From positions 1 through 10,142 of the forward strand of contig DALTWQ010000042.1 in NCBI GenBank assembly GCA_029987025.1: a DNA stretch of 10,142 bases, in the 5' to 3' direction. Made by a program: the position numbers and the translations under genes. This document shows positions 1 to 6,938 of this stretch, one piece after another; the stretch's first letter is position 1; each line of letters opens with the position of its first letter. The notes below the pieces were generated by a model. That model had not been told where the DNA came from and did no database searches. It was given only the letters and a program-made list of their open reading frames with translations. Source of the DNA: Methanocorpusculum sp. (GTDB lineage Archaea > Halobacteriota > Methanomicrobia > Methanomicrobiales > Methanocorpusculaceae).

Positions 1-55
1 ACCCCCGACGTTCGGATTAAGAGTCCGACGCTATGCCTGACTAAGCCACGGGCCC
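1..55 (-). tRNA. tRNA-Lys(CTT), partial (3' end outside window)
   Basis: Read on the minus strand, the gene begins GGGCCCG at 55 (5' acceptor strand), followed by a D arm of the GCT/AGC type and a 5-base anticodon stem TCGGA/TCCGA. The 7-base loop is CTCTTAA. The base before the anticodon is T (position 33), and the anticodon CTT lies at 19-21, so the tRNA reads the lysine codon AAG. The variable region and the start of the T stem (GGGGGT) reach the window edge; the T loop and 3' acceptor strand, roughly 20 bases, are missing. No intron is visible in the part shown. Confidence 0.93.
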
Positions 56-90
56 GAATGCCTTGTGACATAATACATATGACTCTTAGG

Positions 91-98
91 TATTTATA
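91..98 (-). promoter_or_regulatory. Archaeal TATA box for tRNA-Lys
   Basis: The minus strand reads TATAAATA here, a good match to the archaeal TATA consensus. A start about 25 bases downstream would fall near 70, leaving a 5' leader of about 15 bases for RNase P to remove before the mature tRNA end at 55. It is the best TATA match on this strand in the 115-base spacer shared with the rightward operon. Confidence 0.55.
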
Positions 99-136
99 GT
101 TGTCTAATTATTTCTCTCCGGAACAGACGGAAGAAG

Positions 137-147
137 ATATTTTATAG
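137..147 (+). promoter_or_regulatory. TATA box of the DHH-mptE-radical SAM operon
   Basis: The sequence ATATTTTATAG is a TATA-like element whose centre is about 28 bases before the ATG at 171. Transcription would start at about 167-171, and no Shine-Dalgarno is visible before that ATG. Both facts suggest a leaderless or nearly leaderless mRNA. No further promoter is visible between the three operon genes. Confidence 0.5.
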
Positions 148-170
148 TCCGACATATCAAACACATAAGT

Positions 171-1844
171 ATGACAAAGAAAAAAGCAGAGCAGGCAGAA
201 CTTACCGAAGTTCCGGCTGAAACACTATCTGCAGAAATCAATACAGCTCCTTCAGATATTCCATCCGATATCGATACAAAAACAGATACTAAAAAAAGTG
301 CTAAAAAAGCAGAGACTGCTGCTGATACTCCTGAAGCCGGTGAACCTGTACTCAAAGTATCCGCAAAGCAGCCGGAAACGCCCCGTAGACACATAAAATA
401 TGTCATTCTCGGCTGCGGCAGCATAGGATACAACATCCTTGAAGAACTCAAGGAAGATGATGAAAATGTCCTCCTTGTAGATATCAATGAGAAACGTCTC
501 CAGGATCTTCGTGACCACCGTCACCAAGTAATGCTCGGCGATATGACCACAGATGAACTCTATGATAAGATGCCTGTCCCGGATGTTGTCTTTGTTCTTT
601 CTTCAAGCACAGAGGCAAACATATCAGCAGTAACTCACCTGCATGAACTTTTCCCGGACGCAAATATCATAGCACGTTCCGTTGATCCGTTTTCCTCCGA
701 AGAACTCGCAGAAAAAGGAGCAGATGTTGTCCTGTATCCGCAGACGGTCTTTGCCCGCTCCGCATTATTACACATGGAAACGCTCCGTTCCACCAGACAC
801 GCCCAGAAACTGAGCAGATTACTCAGCTCATGGGATGGAACACTTGGAATTATCACCCACAAAAACCCTGACCCGGATGCAATTTCATCAGCAATGGCGC
901 TCTCCACAATTGCCGAAAGTGCATCTGAAGGAAAACTCCAGTGCAGAATCTTCTATGAAGGAAATGTCGGTCATCAGGAAAACCGTGCATTCGTAAACCT
1001 GCTCGACATTAAGATGGAGCGTTTAACGCCCGCCCTTCTTAAAGAATGCGATCATCTGGCAATCGTCGACTGTCCGGGACCCGGTGTGAATAATGACCTT
1101 CCGGCAGATACTCCGGTCGAGATAATTATCGATCATCACAGCCACGAAGGTGTAGTACACGCTGTCGCACCGGCATTTATTGATGTAATCCCTGAAGCAG
1201 GAGCAACTGCCTCGATTATGACCCGATATATTCAGGAACTTTTCATCCCGCTGAATACCAAAGTTGCAACTGCTCTTTTCCACGGAATCCGCTCAGATAC
1301 CAATGAGTTCAGAAGAAATGTGCATCCGCATGATTTACACGATGCAGCATACCTTCTGCCGTTTACTGATAAAGCACTTCTTGAAATTGTCATGGCACCG
1401 TCCATGTCTCAGGAGACGCTTGATATCCTGGGACGTGCTATTGAAAACAGTGTCGTAAAACAGGGATACCTTTTCACCAACGTCGGGTATGTAAGAAACC
1501 GTGATGCACTGCCGCAGGCTGCTGATATGCTCCTCAACCTTGAAGGAGTAAATACCGATTTAGTCTATGGTATTACAGATACGGCAATTATCTGTTCCGC
1601 ACGCAACCGTGACATCAGAATCCATATCGGAGATGTCATGAAAGAGGCATTCTCCTCGATTCCGGGAGCATCTGCCGGCGGACACGCAACTATGGCTGCC
1701 TTATCCATTCCGCTTTCTGCATTCTCACTTGCAAAAGACAAGGAAGCCCTTCTTTCCATGGTTGTTGAGCCGGTGTTTGAAAACTTCTTAAAACTTGTCG
1801 GTATCAACAAAGACGAATCTGCTGAAGTATCACCTGCAGTCTGA
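171..1844 (+). CDS. RCK-N (TrkA-N)/DHH/DHHA1 domain phosphoesterase
   Basis: This 557-residue protein has four parts. Residues 1-72 are a Lys/Ala/Glu/Pro/Thr-rich, probably disordered tail. Residues 75-205 form a Rossmann domain of the TrkA-N/RCK type, with GCGSIG at 81-86 and an acidic strand end at D104. From about 222 comes a DHH phosphoesterase core with H230, D234 and D236 (motif I), D300 (motif II), DHH at 321-323 (motif III) and D376 (motif IV). The C-terminal DHHA1 domain carries GGH at 503-505. The metal-binding set is complete, so catalysis on a phosphodiester is expected, with Mn or a similar metal. The family includes NrnA-like nanoRNases and cyclic-di-AMP phosphodiesterases; the true substrate is not shown by sequence. 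RCK-N domains normally bind NAD(H) or a nucleotide in potassium transport control, so a ligand-gated enzyme is a fair inference. No transmembrane segment is seen. It is first in a three-gene operon and appears leaderless; the next Met is residue 121, inside the Rossmann domain, so the ATG at 171 is the credible start. Confidence 0.9.
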   Translation: MTKKKAEQAELTEVPAETLSAEINTAPSDIPSDIDTKTDTKKSAKKAETAADTPEAGEPVLKVSAKQPETPRRHIKYVILGCGSIGYNILEELKEDDENVLLVDINEKRLQDLRDHRHQVMLGDMTTDELYDKMPVPDVVFVLSSSTEANISAVTHLHELFPDANIIARSVDPFSSEELAEKGADVVLYPQTVFARSALLHMETLRSTRHAQKLSRLLSSWDGTLGIITHKNPDPDAISSAMALSTIAESASEGKLQCRIFYEGNVGHQENRAFVNLLDIKMERLTPALLKECDHLAIVDCPGPGVNNDLPADTPVEIIIDHHSHEGVVHAVAPAFIDVIPEAGATASIMTRYIQELFIPLNTKVATALFHGIRSDTNEFRRNVHPHDLHDAAYLLPFTDKALLEIVMAPSMSQETLDILGRAIENSVVKQGYLFTNVGYVRNRDALPQAADMLLNLEGVNTDLVYGITDTAIICSARNRDIRIHIGDVMKEAFSSIPGASAGGHATMAALSIPLSAFSLAKDKEALLSMVVEPVFENFLKLVGINKDESAEVSPAV

Positions 1845-1852
1845 GGATTTTC

Positions 1853-2482
1853 ATGAAGTATGAAGAGTGGGAACCGTACTACATAAGAATCCTTGATTAC
1901 TTCGGTTTTTCCCGCGAGGATGATGAGCGTTCCGCAGAAATCCTCTCATCACTTCTGAAAAGAGACGACATTGCAGTTCTGAAAAAACGTATTGCAGGAA
2001 AACGCATCATTGTTGCAGGAAATTCCCCGCGGCTTTCTGATGACGCCAAAAAAACTGATTTTTCCGGCAGTACAGTAATCGCCGCAGATGCTGCGGCACG
2101 CACCCTTGCAAAATACGGGATTACGCCGGATATTGTTTTTACGGATTTAGACGGCCTCGATGATGATGTTCTTGCCATGAACGAAAAAGGTACACTGCTT
2201 GCAGTCCATGCCCACGGTGACAATATCCCGCTTGTGAAGTCCTGGGTTCCGAAGATAACGGGTTTTGTCATCGGAACAACACAGTCTGCCCCGCTGGAAC
2301 GTGTCTATAACTTCGGCGGATTTTCTGACGGCGACCGCTGTGTTTTTGCAGCTCATGAACTCGGCGCAGCAGAGGTCAATCTCATCGGATTTGACCTTGA
2401 TGACCCTTCAGTTGACCCTGTAAAGCATGGAAAACTGCAGATTGCAAGAAAACTTATGCACCTCTTAGGTCATGACATCTGA
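1853..2482 (+). CDS. mptE: 6-hydroxymethyl-7,8-dihydropterin diphosphokinase MptE (DUF115 family)
   Basis: This 209-residue cytosolic enzyme should transfer diphosphate from ATP to 6-hydroxymethyl-7,8-dihydropterin, a step towards tetrahydromethanopterin, the C1 carrier of methanogens. The archaeal type (MJ1634) is unrelated to bacterial FolK. Visible family motifs are GNSPR at 56-60, AADA at 77-80, the acidic TDLDG at 97-101, HAHGDN at 119-124, GGFSDGDR at 155-162 and GFDLDD at 179-184. The length is typical. The start ATG at 1853 has a GAGG Shine-Dalgarno at 1843-1846, which overlaps the previous stop codon, with 6 bases of spacing, so translation is probably coupled to the upstream phosphoesterase. 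The 3' end overlaps the next gene by 11 bases. The assignment rests on motif recognition; some DUF115 proteins have other transferase roles, but the size and single-domain form fit MptE. Confidence 0.87.
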   Translation: MKYEEWEPYYIRILDYFGFSREDDERSAEILSSLLKRDDIAVLKKRIAGKRIIVAGNSPRLSDDAKKTDFSGSTVIAADAAARTLAKYGITPDIVFTDLDGLDDDVLAMNEKGTLLAVHAHGDNIPLVKSWVPKITGFVIGTTQSAPLERVYNFGGFSDGDRCVFAAHELGAAEVNLIGFDLDDPSVDPVKHGKLQIARKLMHLLGHDI

Positions 2483-4124
2483 TGCCATAATCATAGACGG
2501 ATATGTGGATGAACCGGCATGTCTCGGCGTTCCCCCGTATATATCTCCGTATATCAGAACTGTTGCAGGCGTTTTAAAGGAAGCGGGAAAAAATCCCGAA
2601 TATCTCACCATCGACCAACTTCGTGCAGACCCGTTTAAAATCGCAAATCTCAGGAATGCGTCACTCGTGGTGATGATTGCAGGAACTACAGTTCCGGGAA
2701 AATATCTCGCAGGAACTCCTGCGACAATTACCGAGATTCAGCAGCTCGGAGCTTCATTTTCCGGCAGAACAAAAGCGTTTTTAGGAGGCCCTATCTCGTT
2801 CGGCTACTCGGATGAGGGAGGAAAGAAAGCAGTCCGTGCAGCAGCTGCCGGCTGGACTGCAGTTCTCGAAGGAGACCCTGCAGGAGCTCTTGCCTCATGG
2901 CTTTCCGGCGGGGATGCGAAAGGTGTTTTATCCTACCGCGATTATGACAGGTTTGCGGCCCGCGGCGCTGATATTATCCGCCGGCATCCATTTTATCCAA
3001 ACGTGATGCTCGAACTCGAAACAGCAAAAGGCTGTGCCCGTGCGGTTACCGGCGGCTGTGCATTCTGTACGGAACCATTCTACGGTCTTCCCAGGCACCG
3101 TGAACTCCCAGGTATTTTCGCGGAAACAAAAGCGCTCTATGATGCGGGTGCACGGCATTTCCGTCTTGGAAGGCAGCCTGATTTGCTGACGTACGGCGTA
3201 TCCGGCGCAGAGTTTCCAAAACCTGATGCAGATAAACTTGAGGCTCTGTTTTCCGGCATCAGAAGAGAAGCGCCTGAGTTAAAGACGCTTCATATCGACA
3301 ACGTAAATCCGGGAACCATAGCTCATCACGAGGATGCGGCACGAGACGCTTTATCAGCTATAATCAGAGGCCATACAGCAGGAGATACTGCTGCGTTCGG
3401 TGTTGAATCCGCAGACCCTGCGGTTATTAAGGCAAACAATCTGAAAGGTTCTGCGGATGAGATTTTCCGTGCGGTCGAGATTGTAAATGAGGTGGGTGCT
3501 GTCCGCAGATGCGGTATTCCTGAGCTTCTCCCTGGTCTTAACTTCATCTCGGGTCTTGCCGGCGAAACACCGGAAACATTTGTTCTGAACCGTGCGTTTC
3601 TTCAGCGCATCGCTGACGCAGGGCTTCTTGTCCGCAGAGTAAATATCAGACAACTGATGCCGTTTGAAGGTACGCGTGCGTATGAGAATAACACGATTGG
3701 AAAATACGACAAAGAGTTCCGTGCTTTTAAGACTGATGTGCGTGAGAACTTTGATTCTCCCATGATGGAGCGTGTATTCCCGGTTGGAACTGTCTTTGAC
3801 GATGTGCTTATAGAAGTTTCCGGCCCTGTTTCATTCGGACGCCAGATGGGAACATATCCGATTCTGATAGGAATTCCTGAAAAGATTCCGGTTGGAACTG
3901 TTGTCAAAGCAGCCGCTGTATCCTACGGTCAGCGGTCCCTTACAGCTCTTCAGTCCCCCATACGCATCAATCACTTATCGCCTTCGGCCCTGAAATGGAT
4001 TCCCGGCATCTCACAGAAGTCTGCAGCAAAACTGATTACGAAGATGCCGTTTAAAAACAGTGAGGAGTTCTCCAAAGCAGTAACTGTACCGCAGGAGCTC
4101 ATCTCACTGATGGACTTTTCGTAA
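2472..4124 (+). CDS. Radical SAM enzyme with C-terminal helix-hairpin-helix (COG1031 type)
   Basis: This 550-residue protein has an N-terminal alpha/beta region (1-150) resembling the cobalamin-binding-like domains of other radical SAM enzymes, but I see no DxHxxG cobalamin motif. The radical SAM core follows, with cluster cysteines C188, C196 and C199. Their spacing is CX7CX2C rather than the usual CX3CX2C; as I recall, this is a feature of the archaeal COG1031 family. Residues about 432-492 look like a small beta-barrel of TRAM type, and residues about 506-543 form a helix-hairpin-helix (PGISQKSAAKL). TRAM and HhH modules usually contact RNA or DNA, so a nucleic acid substrate is inferred; no reaction is known to me. 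The ATG at 2472 overlaps the end of mptE by 11 bases and has only a poor, too-close AGGT before it, so translation probably depends on coupling. Its stop lies 4 bases from that of the convergent transporter gene. Confidence 0.85.
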   Translation: MTSDAIIIDGYVDEPACLGVPPYISPYIRTVAGVLKEAGKNPEYLTIDQLRADPFKIANLRNASLVVMIAGTTVPGKYLAGTPATITEIQQLGASFSGRTKAFLGGPISFGYSDEGGKKAVRAAAAGWTAVLEGDPAGALASWLSGGDAKGVLSYRDYDRFAARGADIIRRHPFYPNVMLELETAKGCARAVTGGCAFCTEPFYGLPRHRELPGIFAETKALYDAGARHFRLGRQPDLLTYGVSGAEFPKPDADKLEALFSGIRREAPELKTLHIDNVNPGTIAHHEDAARDALSAIIRGHTAGDTAAFGVESADPAVIKANNLKGSADEIFRAVEIVNEVGAVRRCGIPELLPGLNFISGLAGETPETFVLNRAFLQRIADAGLLVRRVNIRQLMPFEGTRAYENNTIGKYDKEFRAFKTDVRENFDSPMMERVFPVGTVFDDVLIEVSGPVSFGRQMGTYPILIGIPEKIPVGTVVKAAAVSYGQRSLTALQSPIRINHLSPSALKWIPGISQKSAAKLITKMPFKNSEEFSKAVTVPQELISLMDFS

Positions 4125-4128
4125 CGGA

Positions 4129-5337
4129 TCAGGTTTCTGTTTTTCCCGCAGGTTTCCGGTATCTGATAAAAAGTGCAATAAGCGGAGCTAACGCAATTGG
4201 AATTATGAGAAGCTGCAGTGCAAAGGAAAGGCTTCCTGAAACATCTGCAATAATACCCACCAGAGTTGCACCTACACCTCCTACCCCTAATGTGAATCCG
4301 AGGGTGAGTCCTGATGCAAAGCCGGTTCTTCCTGGCAGAAGTTCCTGACTCATGGTAACTGATGTTACATAGCAGAAACTTGCAAAGAATGCATACAGCA
4401 TAATTCCTGCAAACATCAGCCACCCGCCGGAGAAGATAAGAAGATAGGCAGGTATTGCAAGAGCAAGGCCTGAAACGAGCATTGTTTTTCTGCCGAAATG
4501 GTCAGAGAGATACCCTCCGGCAACCTGTCCTGCAACTCCTGCTAAAAGCATCACGGTAACAACTACAGAGGCCATTGCCGCATCCATACCTGCATCTCCC
4601 AGGATAAGCAGTGTCGGAAGATAGGTGATAAGACCCAGATATCCGACGGCCCGCAGAGCACACACAAAAACCACAAGCGCTGCTGCTGTGTTCATCGCAT
4701 GTTTCCCTGCTTTTGCCGCAGGTGCAGCTGCGGGTTTTTCCGCGGGTTCTGCAGGAAGTTCGTCCGTTTTATCTTTCTTTGCGGTAAGTCTCCATATCCA
4801 TGCAGCTCCCACAATTCCCGGGAGAACGAGCCATGCAACCGACGGAAGTCCCGCGAAGGTAATGAGAATTCCTGCAATAAGCGGACCTACGGCGTAACTG
4901 ATGCTTCCTGCAGTTGTGAATATGGCGTTGTAGAGTCCGAGTTTTTCAGGCGGGCTGATTTTGTAAATCAGCTTCATTCCTGCCGGATGGAATAAGGCAT
5001 GACCAACAGCAGCCCCTGCTACGAGGCAGAGAAGAATTGCGTAGTTATTTGTAAGAGCTGATAAGGAGATTCCGATGCTTCCTAAAAGGACGCAGAGTGC
5101 GACATTTGCGGTCTTTCCGGTTTTGTCGCTCCAGATTCCGACAAATGGCTGCGTAATTGAGGATACAACGTTGAAAACAGTTACCACAAGACCTGCAAGG
5201 AAGTATGAGATTCCCATTCCTTCAATCAGGAACGGGAGAATTATTGGCAAAACGGGTGTGTAGAGATCGATGATGAAGTGACCTGCTATAGCGCTGATGA
5301 GTGCGTTATTTTTTGTTTTTGATTTTGTTTCCGGCAT
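4129..5337 (-). CDS. MFS transporter, fosmidomycin-resistance-like
   Basis: This 402-residue membrane protein has about 12 hydrophobic segments in two halves, separated by a charged and Pro/Ala-rich cytoplasmic loop at about 183-213. The MFS loop 2-3 signature is present in both halves: GIWSDKTGKT at 67-76 and GGYLSDHFGRKT at 274-285. The N-terminal helix, with GHFIIDLYTPVLP, resembles the Fsr-type exporters (COG2223/COG2814 group), which work by proton antiport. The exported compound cannot be read from sequence. The ATG at 5337 is the first in frame after a TGA 12 bases upstream; no clear Shine-Dalgarno is present. A TATA box at 5389-5396 gives it its own promoter, although read-through from the radical SAM gene 72 bases upstream is possible. 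Confidence 0.88.
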   Translation of the reverse strand: MPETKSKTKNNALISAIAGHFIIDLYTPVLPIILPFLIEGMGISYFLAGLVVTVFNVVSSITQPFVGIWSDKTGKTANVALCVLLGSIGISLSALTNNYAILLCLVAGAAVGHALFHPAGMKLIYKISPPEKLGLYNAIFTTAGSISYAVGPLIAGILITFAGLPSVAWLVLPGIVGAAWIWRLTAKKDKTDELPAEPAEKPAAAPAAKAGKHAMNTAAALVVFVCALRAVGYLGLITYLPTLLILGDAGMDAAMASVVVTVMLLAGVAGQVAGGYLSDHFGRKTMLVSGLALAIPAYLLIFSGGWLMFAGIMLYAFFASFCYVTSVTMSQELLPGRTGFASGLTLGFTLGVGGVGATLVGIIADVSGSLSFALQLLIIPIALAPLIALFIRYRKPAGKTET

Positions 5338-5388
5338 CAGGTGTTCATCTCATCCGGCAGATGTGTATGTTAGTATTTGCGTTTGTAT

Positions 5389-5396
5389 GTTTATAA
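5389..5396 (-). promoter_or_regulatory. TATA box of the MFS transporter gene
   Basis: The minus strand reads TTATAAAC in the 72-base gap after the radical SAM gene. A start about 25 bases downstream would fall near 5367, leaving a leader of about 30 bases before the ATG at 5337. It is the only TATA-like element in the gap. Confidence 0.5.
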
Positions 5397-5409
5397 TTGC
5401 AGTGCCTTC

Positions 5410-6450
5410 TTATTCGAAGGAGGAAAGCCGCATCTGCCGTGTTTTTCCGAGGGACAGATACGGAAGCGCCCGTTTTACAATTACGCCGCAGGATTTGAGG
5501 ACTTCAGGGTTTCTCACATTGTTTACGGCACGTTCGCGGAGAATATTTCGTGCAGAAACTATACCTATTCCAGGTACTCTGAGCAGTTCTTCGAATGCCG
5601 CTTCTGCAGGGTTCACCTGCGGCAGGGTTCTTGCGAGAAGGATTTTCGGGTCGGTGTTTATAAGCATGCCGTCTTCATCAAAAACAGGGGCCGTTTCAGG
5701 CCGTCTGTATCCGTACAGCCGCAGGAGTGCATCGACCTGATACCAGCGGTTTGCACGCCACAGGGGAGTATTTTCGTGCGACTCAAGCGGCGTTCCTTCA
5801 AGGGCATTGAACGCAGAGTAATAGACACGTGCCGGATGGTACTTTTCGTAACTTGTCATAACCGTGCGGAAAATATCCATGTCGGTTTCATCAGCCGCCC
5901 CTACTACGAACTGTGTGGAATGTTTCTGTGGCATGATTTCTCCAAGCCACTGATGCCGTGTCAACAAATCCGATTTGAAATTTTTAACCGAGGCGAGTTC
6001 TGACAAATGTGATGCATCGCAGGCCTCGAGATTTACACTCAGGCGTGTGGCATACTTTGCAAGTTCTGCAATATCCGAGCGTTCTGCACCCGGAAGAACT
6101 TTGAGATGGAGGTATCCGTTAAAGCCTGATTTTCTGATAATCCGTGCGGTTTCGGTTATTTTCTCCATCCCGAGGTCGGTGTCACCCCGGGGAATTCCGG
6201 TGCTTAATAGCATCCCACCTACCTTTCCCTGATGATAGAGTTCAAGAAATCCGTGCGCCGCTTCTTCGGGCGTAAAACAGATTCCTTTCTCCTTCGTACA
6301 GATTTCGCAGTATTTACAGTCAAAAGAGCAGGTCCCTTCAAGAAGAAGTTTTAGGATATTGCAGTGATGCGATGCGCTGTTGCTTCTTCCCGTCTGGTCG
6401 AAAAAAGGAGATTTTACTACCCGCTCGATTTTCTGTGTCAGCTCAGACAT
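5410..6450 (-). CDS. Radical SAM protein with HhH motif, putative DNA modification/repair type (COG4277)
   Basis: This 346-residue protein has a canonical CX3CX2C cluster motif at C41, C45 and C48, followed by two more cysteines, C51 and C58. The radical SAM barrel runs to about 245. A helix-hairpin-helix near 289-308 (RVPGIGIVSARN) suggests contact with DNA or RNA. It matches my memory of COG4277/TIGR03916, a family named for its linkage to uracil-DNA glycosylase-like genes in bacteria; its reaction is not established. At 346 residues it is, as I recall, somewhat shorter than bacterial members. The start at 6450 is well supported: AAAGGAG at 6458-6464 lies 7 bases upstream. It is probably cotranscribed with the two small frames upstream (6483-6893) from the TATA box at 6925-6932. 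Confidence 0.85.
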   Translation of the reverse strand: MSELTQKIERVVKSPFFDQTGRSNSASHHCNILKLLLEGTCSFDCKYCEICTKEKGICFTPEEAAHGFLELYHQGKVGGMLLSTGIPRGDTDLGMEKITETARIIRKSGFNGYLHLKVLPGAERSDIAELAKYATRLSVNLEACDASHLSELASVKNFKSDLLTRHQWLGEIMPQKHSTQFVVGAADETDMDIFRTVMTSYEKYHPARVYYSAFNALEGTPLESHENTPLWRANRWYQVDALLRLYGYRRPETAPVFDEDGMLINTDPKILLARTLPQVNPAEAAFEELLRVPGIGIVSARNILRERAVNNVRNPEVLKSCGVIVKRALPYLSLGKTRQMRLSSFE

Positions 6451-6457
6451 GTTCTGT

Positions 6458-6464
6458 CTCCTTT
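6458..6464 (-). promoter_or_regulatory. Strong ribosome binding site of the COG4277 radical SAM gene
   Basis: The minus strand reads AAAGGAG, 7 bases before the ATG at 6450. It is one of the two strongest Shine-Dalgarno sites in the window and fixes the start of the radical SAM gene. It sits in the 32-base gap after the 43-codon frame, which implies independent initiation on a shared mRNA. Confidence 0.75.
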
Positions 6465-6482
6465 CTCTCTTAATTTGTACTG

Positions 6483-6614
6483 TTATGCAGCTGCAGATGA
6501 TGCTTCACTCTGGTGAAGACAGCAGACTGAACTGTCCAGTGCTGCTCTGAGTTCTGCTTCTTTTTTGAGTTCTTCAATGAATGATTCTTCTCTTCTGAGG
6601 TTGAATATTTCCAT
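6483..6614 (-). CDS. Small hypothetical protein (43 aa) directly upstream of radical SAM gene
   Basis: I read an open frame from ATG at 6614 to TAA at 6483-6485. It begins MEIFNLRREESFIEELKKE and ends CCLHQSEASSAAA. The first 27 residues are charged and likely helical; residues 31-32 are adjacent cysteines; the tail is Ser/Ala-rich. A GGAG at 6621-6624 inside an A-rich tract sits exactly 6 bases before the ATG, close to ideal for translation. The codons (GAA, GCA, CTC, AGA) look like those of neighbouring genes. The next gene, a radical SAM protein, starts 32 bases after the stop. I do not recognise the family. It could be a small partner, a peptide substrate, or a translated leader. Confidence comes from the initiation site and context, not from homology. 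Confidence 0.6.
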   Translation of the reverse strand: MEIFNLRREESFIEELKKEAELRAALDSSVCCLHQSEASSAAA

Positions 6615-6620
6615 TTTTTT

Positions 6621-6630
6621 CTCCTTTTTT
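6621..6630 (-). promoter_or_regulatory. Strong ribosome binding site of the 43-codon frame
   Basis: The minus strand reads AAAAAAGGAG followed by six A and then ATG. The GGAG core and 6-base spacing are near ideal for archaeal translation. The unstructured A-rich surroundings should leave the site open. This is the main reason to accept the small gene at 6483-6614. Confidence 0.65.
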
Positions 6631-6683
6631 AGTTCCGGGTCTTCAGTTTTCTTTTCTGAAAAGTATTGCTGTGTTTTTTGTGT

Positions 6684-6893
6684 TCAGCAGACGATGTAAG
6701 CCTGTTTTCTTACGACTGATGCTGTTGACGGAAGCAGGTCTCCTGCATACATGCAGACTTTGGAAATCTGGCTTTTTCTCAGAACCGGCGTGTAGGCAGA
6801 AGCACGCTGTGCGATTGAGGATAATGCCGCGCTTGAGTTTTCAGGGTACGTTTCGAATTCAATCATTTTTACAACTTCACTGATGTATGACAT
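6684..6893 (-). CDS. Small hypothetical protein (69 aa), possible first gene of the radical SAM transcript
   Basis: The frame runs from ATG at 6893 to TGA at 6684-6686 and encodes a soluble-looking 69-residue protein with C47 mid-chain and a C-terminal Cys. A second in-frame Met is residue 10. There is no Shine-Dalgarno before either Met, but the TATA box at 6925-6932 predicts a transcript start near 6902, only about 9 bases before the first ATG, which fits near-leaderless initiation. Codon choice resembles the neighbours. I do not recognise it. An opposing plus-strand frame of similar size (6671-6883) exists but has no promoter or ribosome site. The gap to the next small gene (6615-6683) is AT-rich and holds only that gene's ribosome site. 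Confidence 0.45.
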   Translation of the reverse strand: MSYISEVVKMIEFETYPENSSAALSSIAQRASAYTPVLRKSQISKVCMYAGDLLPSTASVVRKQAYIVC

Positions 6894-6924
6894 AGCTGTT
6901 CTGAATAATAACTCGACGACGAGG

Positions 6925-6932
6925 TATATAAA
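6925..6932 (-). promoter_or_regulatory. TATA box driving the small-ORF/radical SAM transcript
   Basis: The minus strand reads TTTATATA, preceded by purine-rich GGGAG that could serve as a BRE. It is about 35 bases from the ATG at 6893. The element is nearly symmetrical, so it could also fire rightward into the inverted-repeat region. Confidence 0.6.
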
Positions 6933-6938
6933 CTCCCT

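Noticed and set aside
1..55. Plus-strand reading as a tRNA with anticodon AAG
   Set aside because: The plus strand gives an unmodified A34 and no proper D arm or acceptor order; the minus strand gives a complete 5' half of tRNA-Lys.
5377..6003. Plus-strand 208-codon open frame
   Set aside because: It lies almost wholly antisense to the radical SAM gene at 5410-6450, which has clear motifs and a strong ribosome site; its composition (Cys, Arg, Phe rich) is that of a shadow frame.
6696..6713. GTAAG/CTTAC inverted repeat near the end of the 69-codon frame
   Set aside because: Five base pairs with an 8-base loop is expected by chance, and no T tract follows in the direction of transcription.
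6671..6883. Plus-strand 70-codon frame opposite the 69-codon minus-strand frame
   Set aside because: It has no ribosome site or well-placed promoter and an unlikely Arg/Cys/Phe-rich composition; the minus-strand frame has the TATA box and host-like codons.
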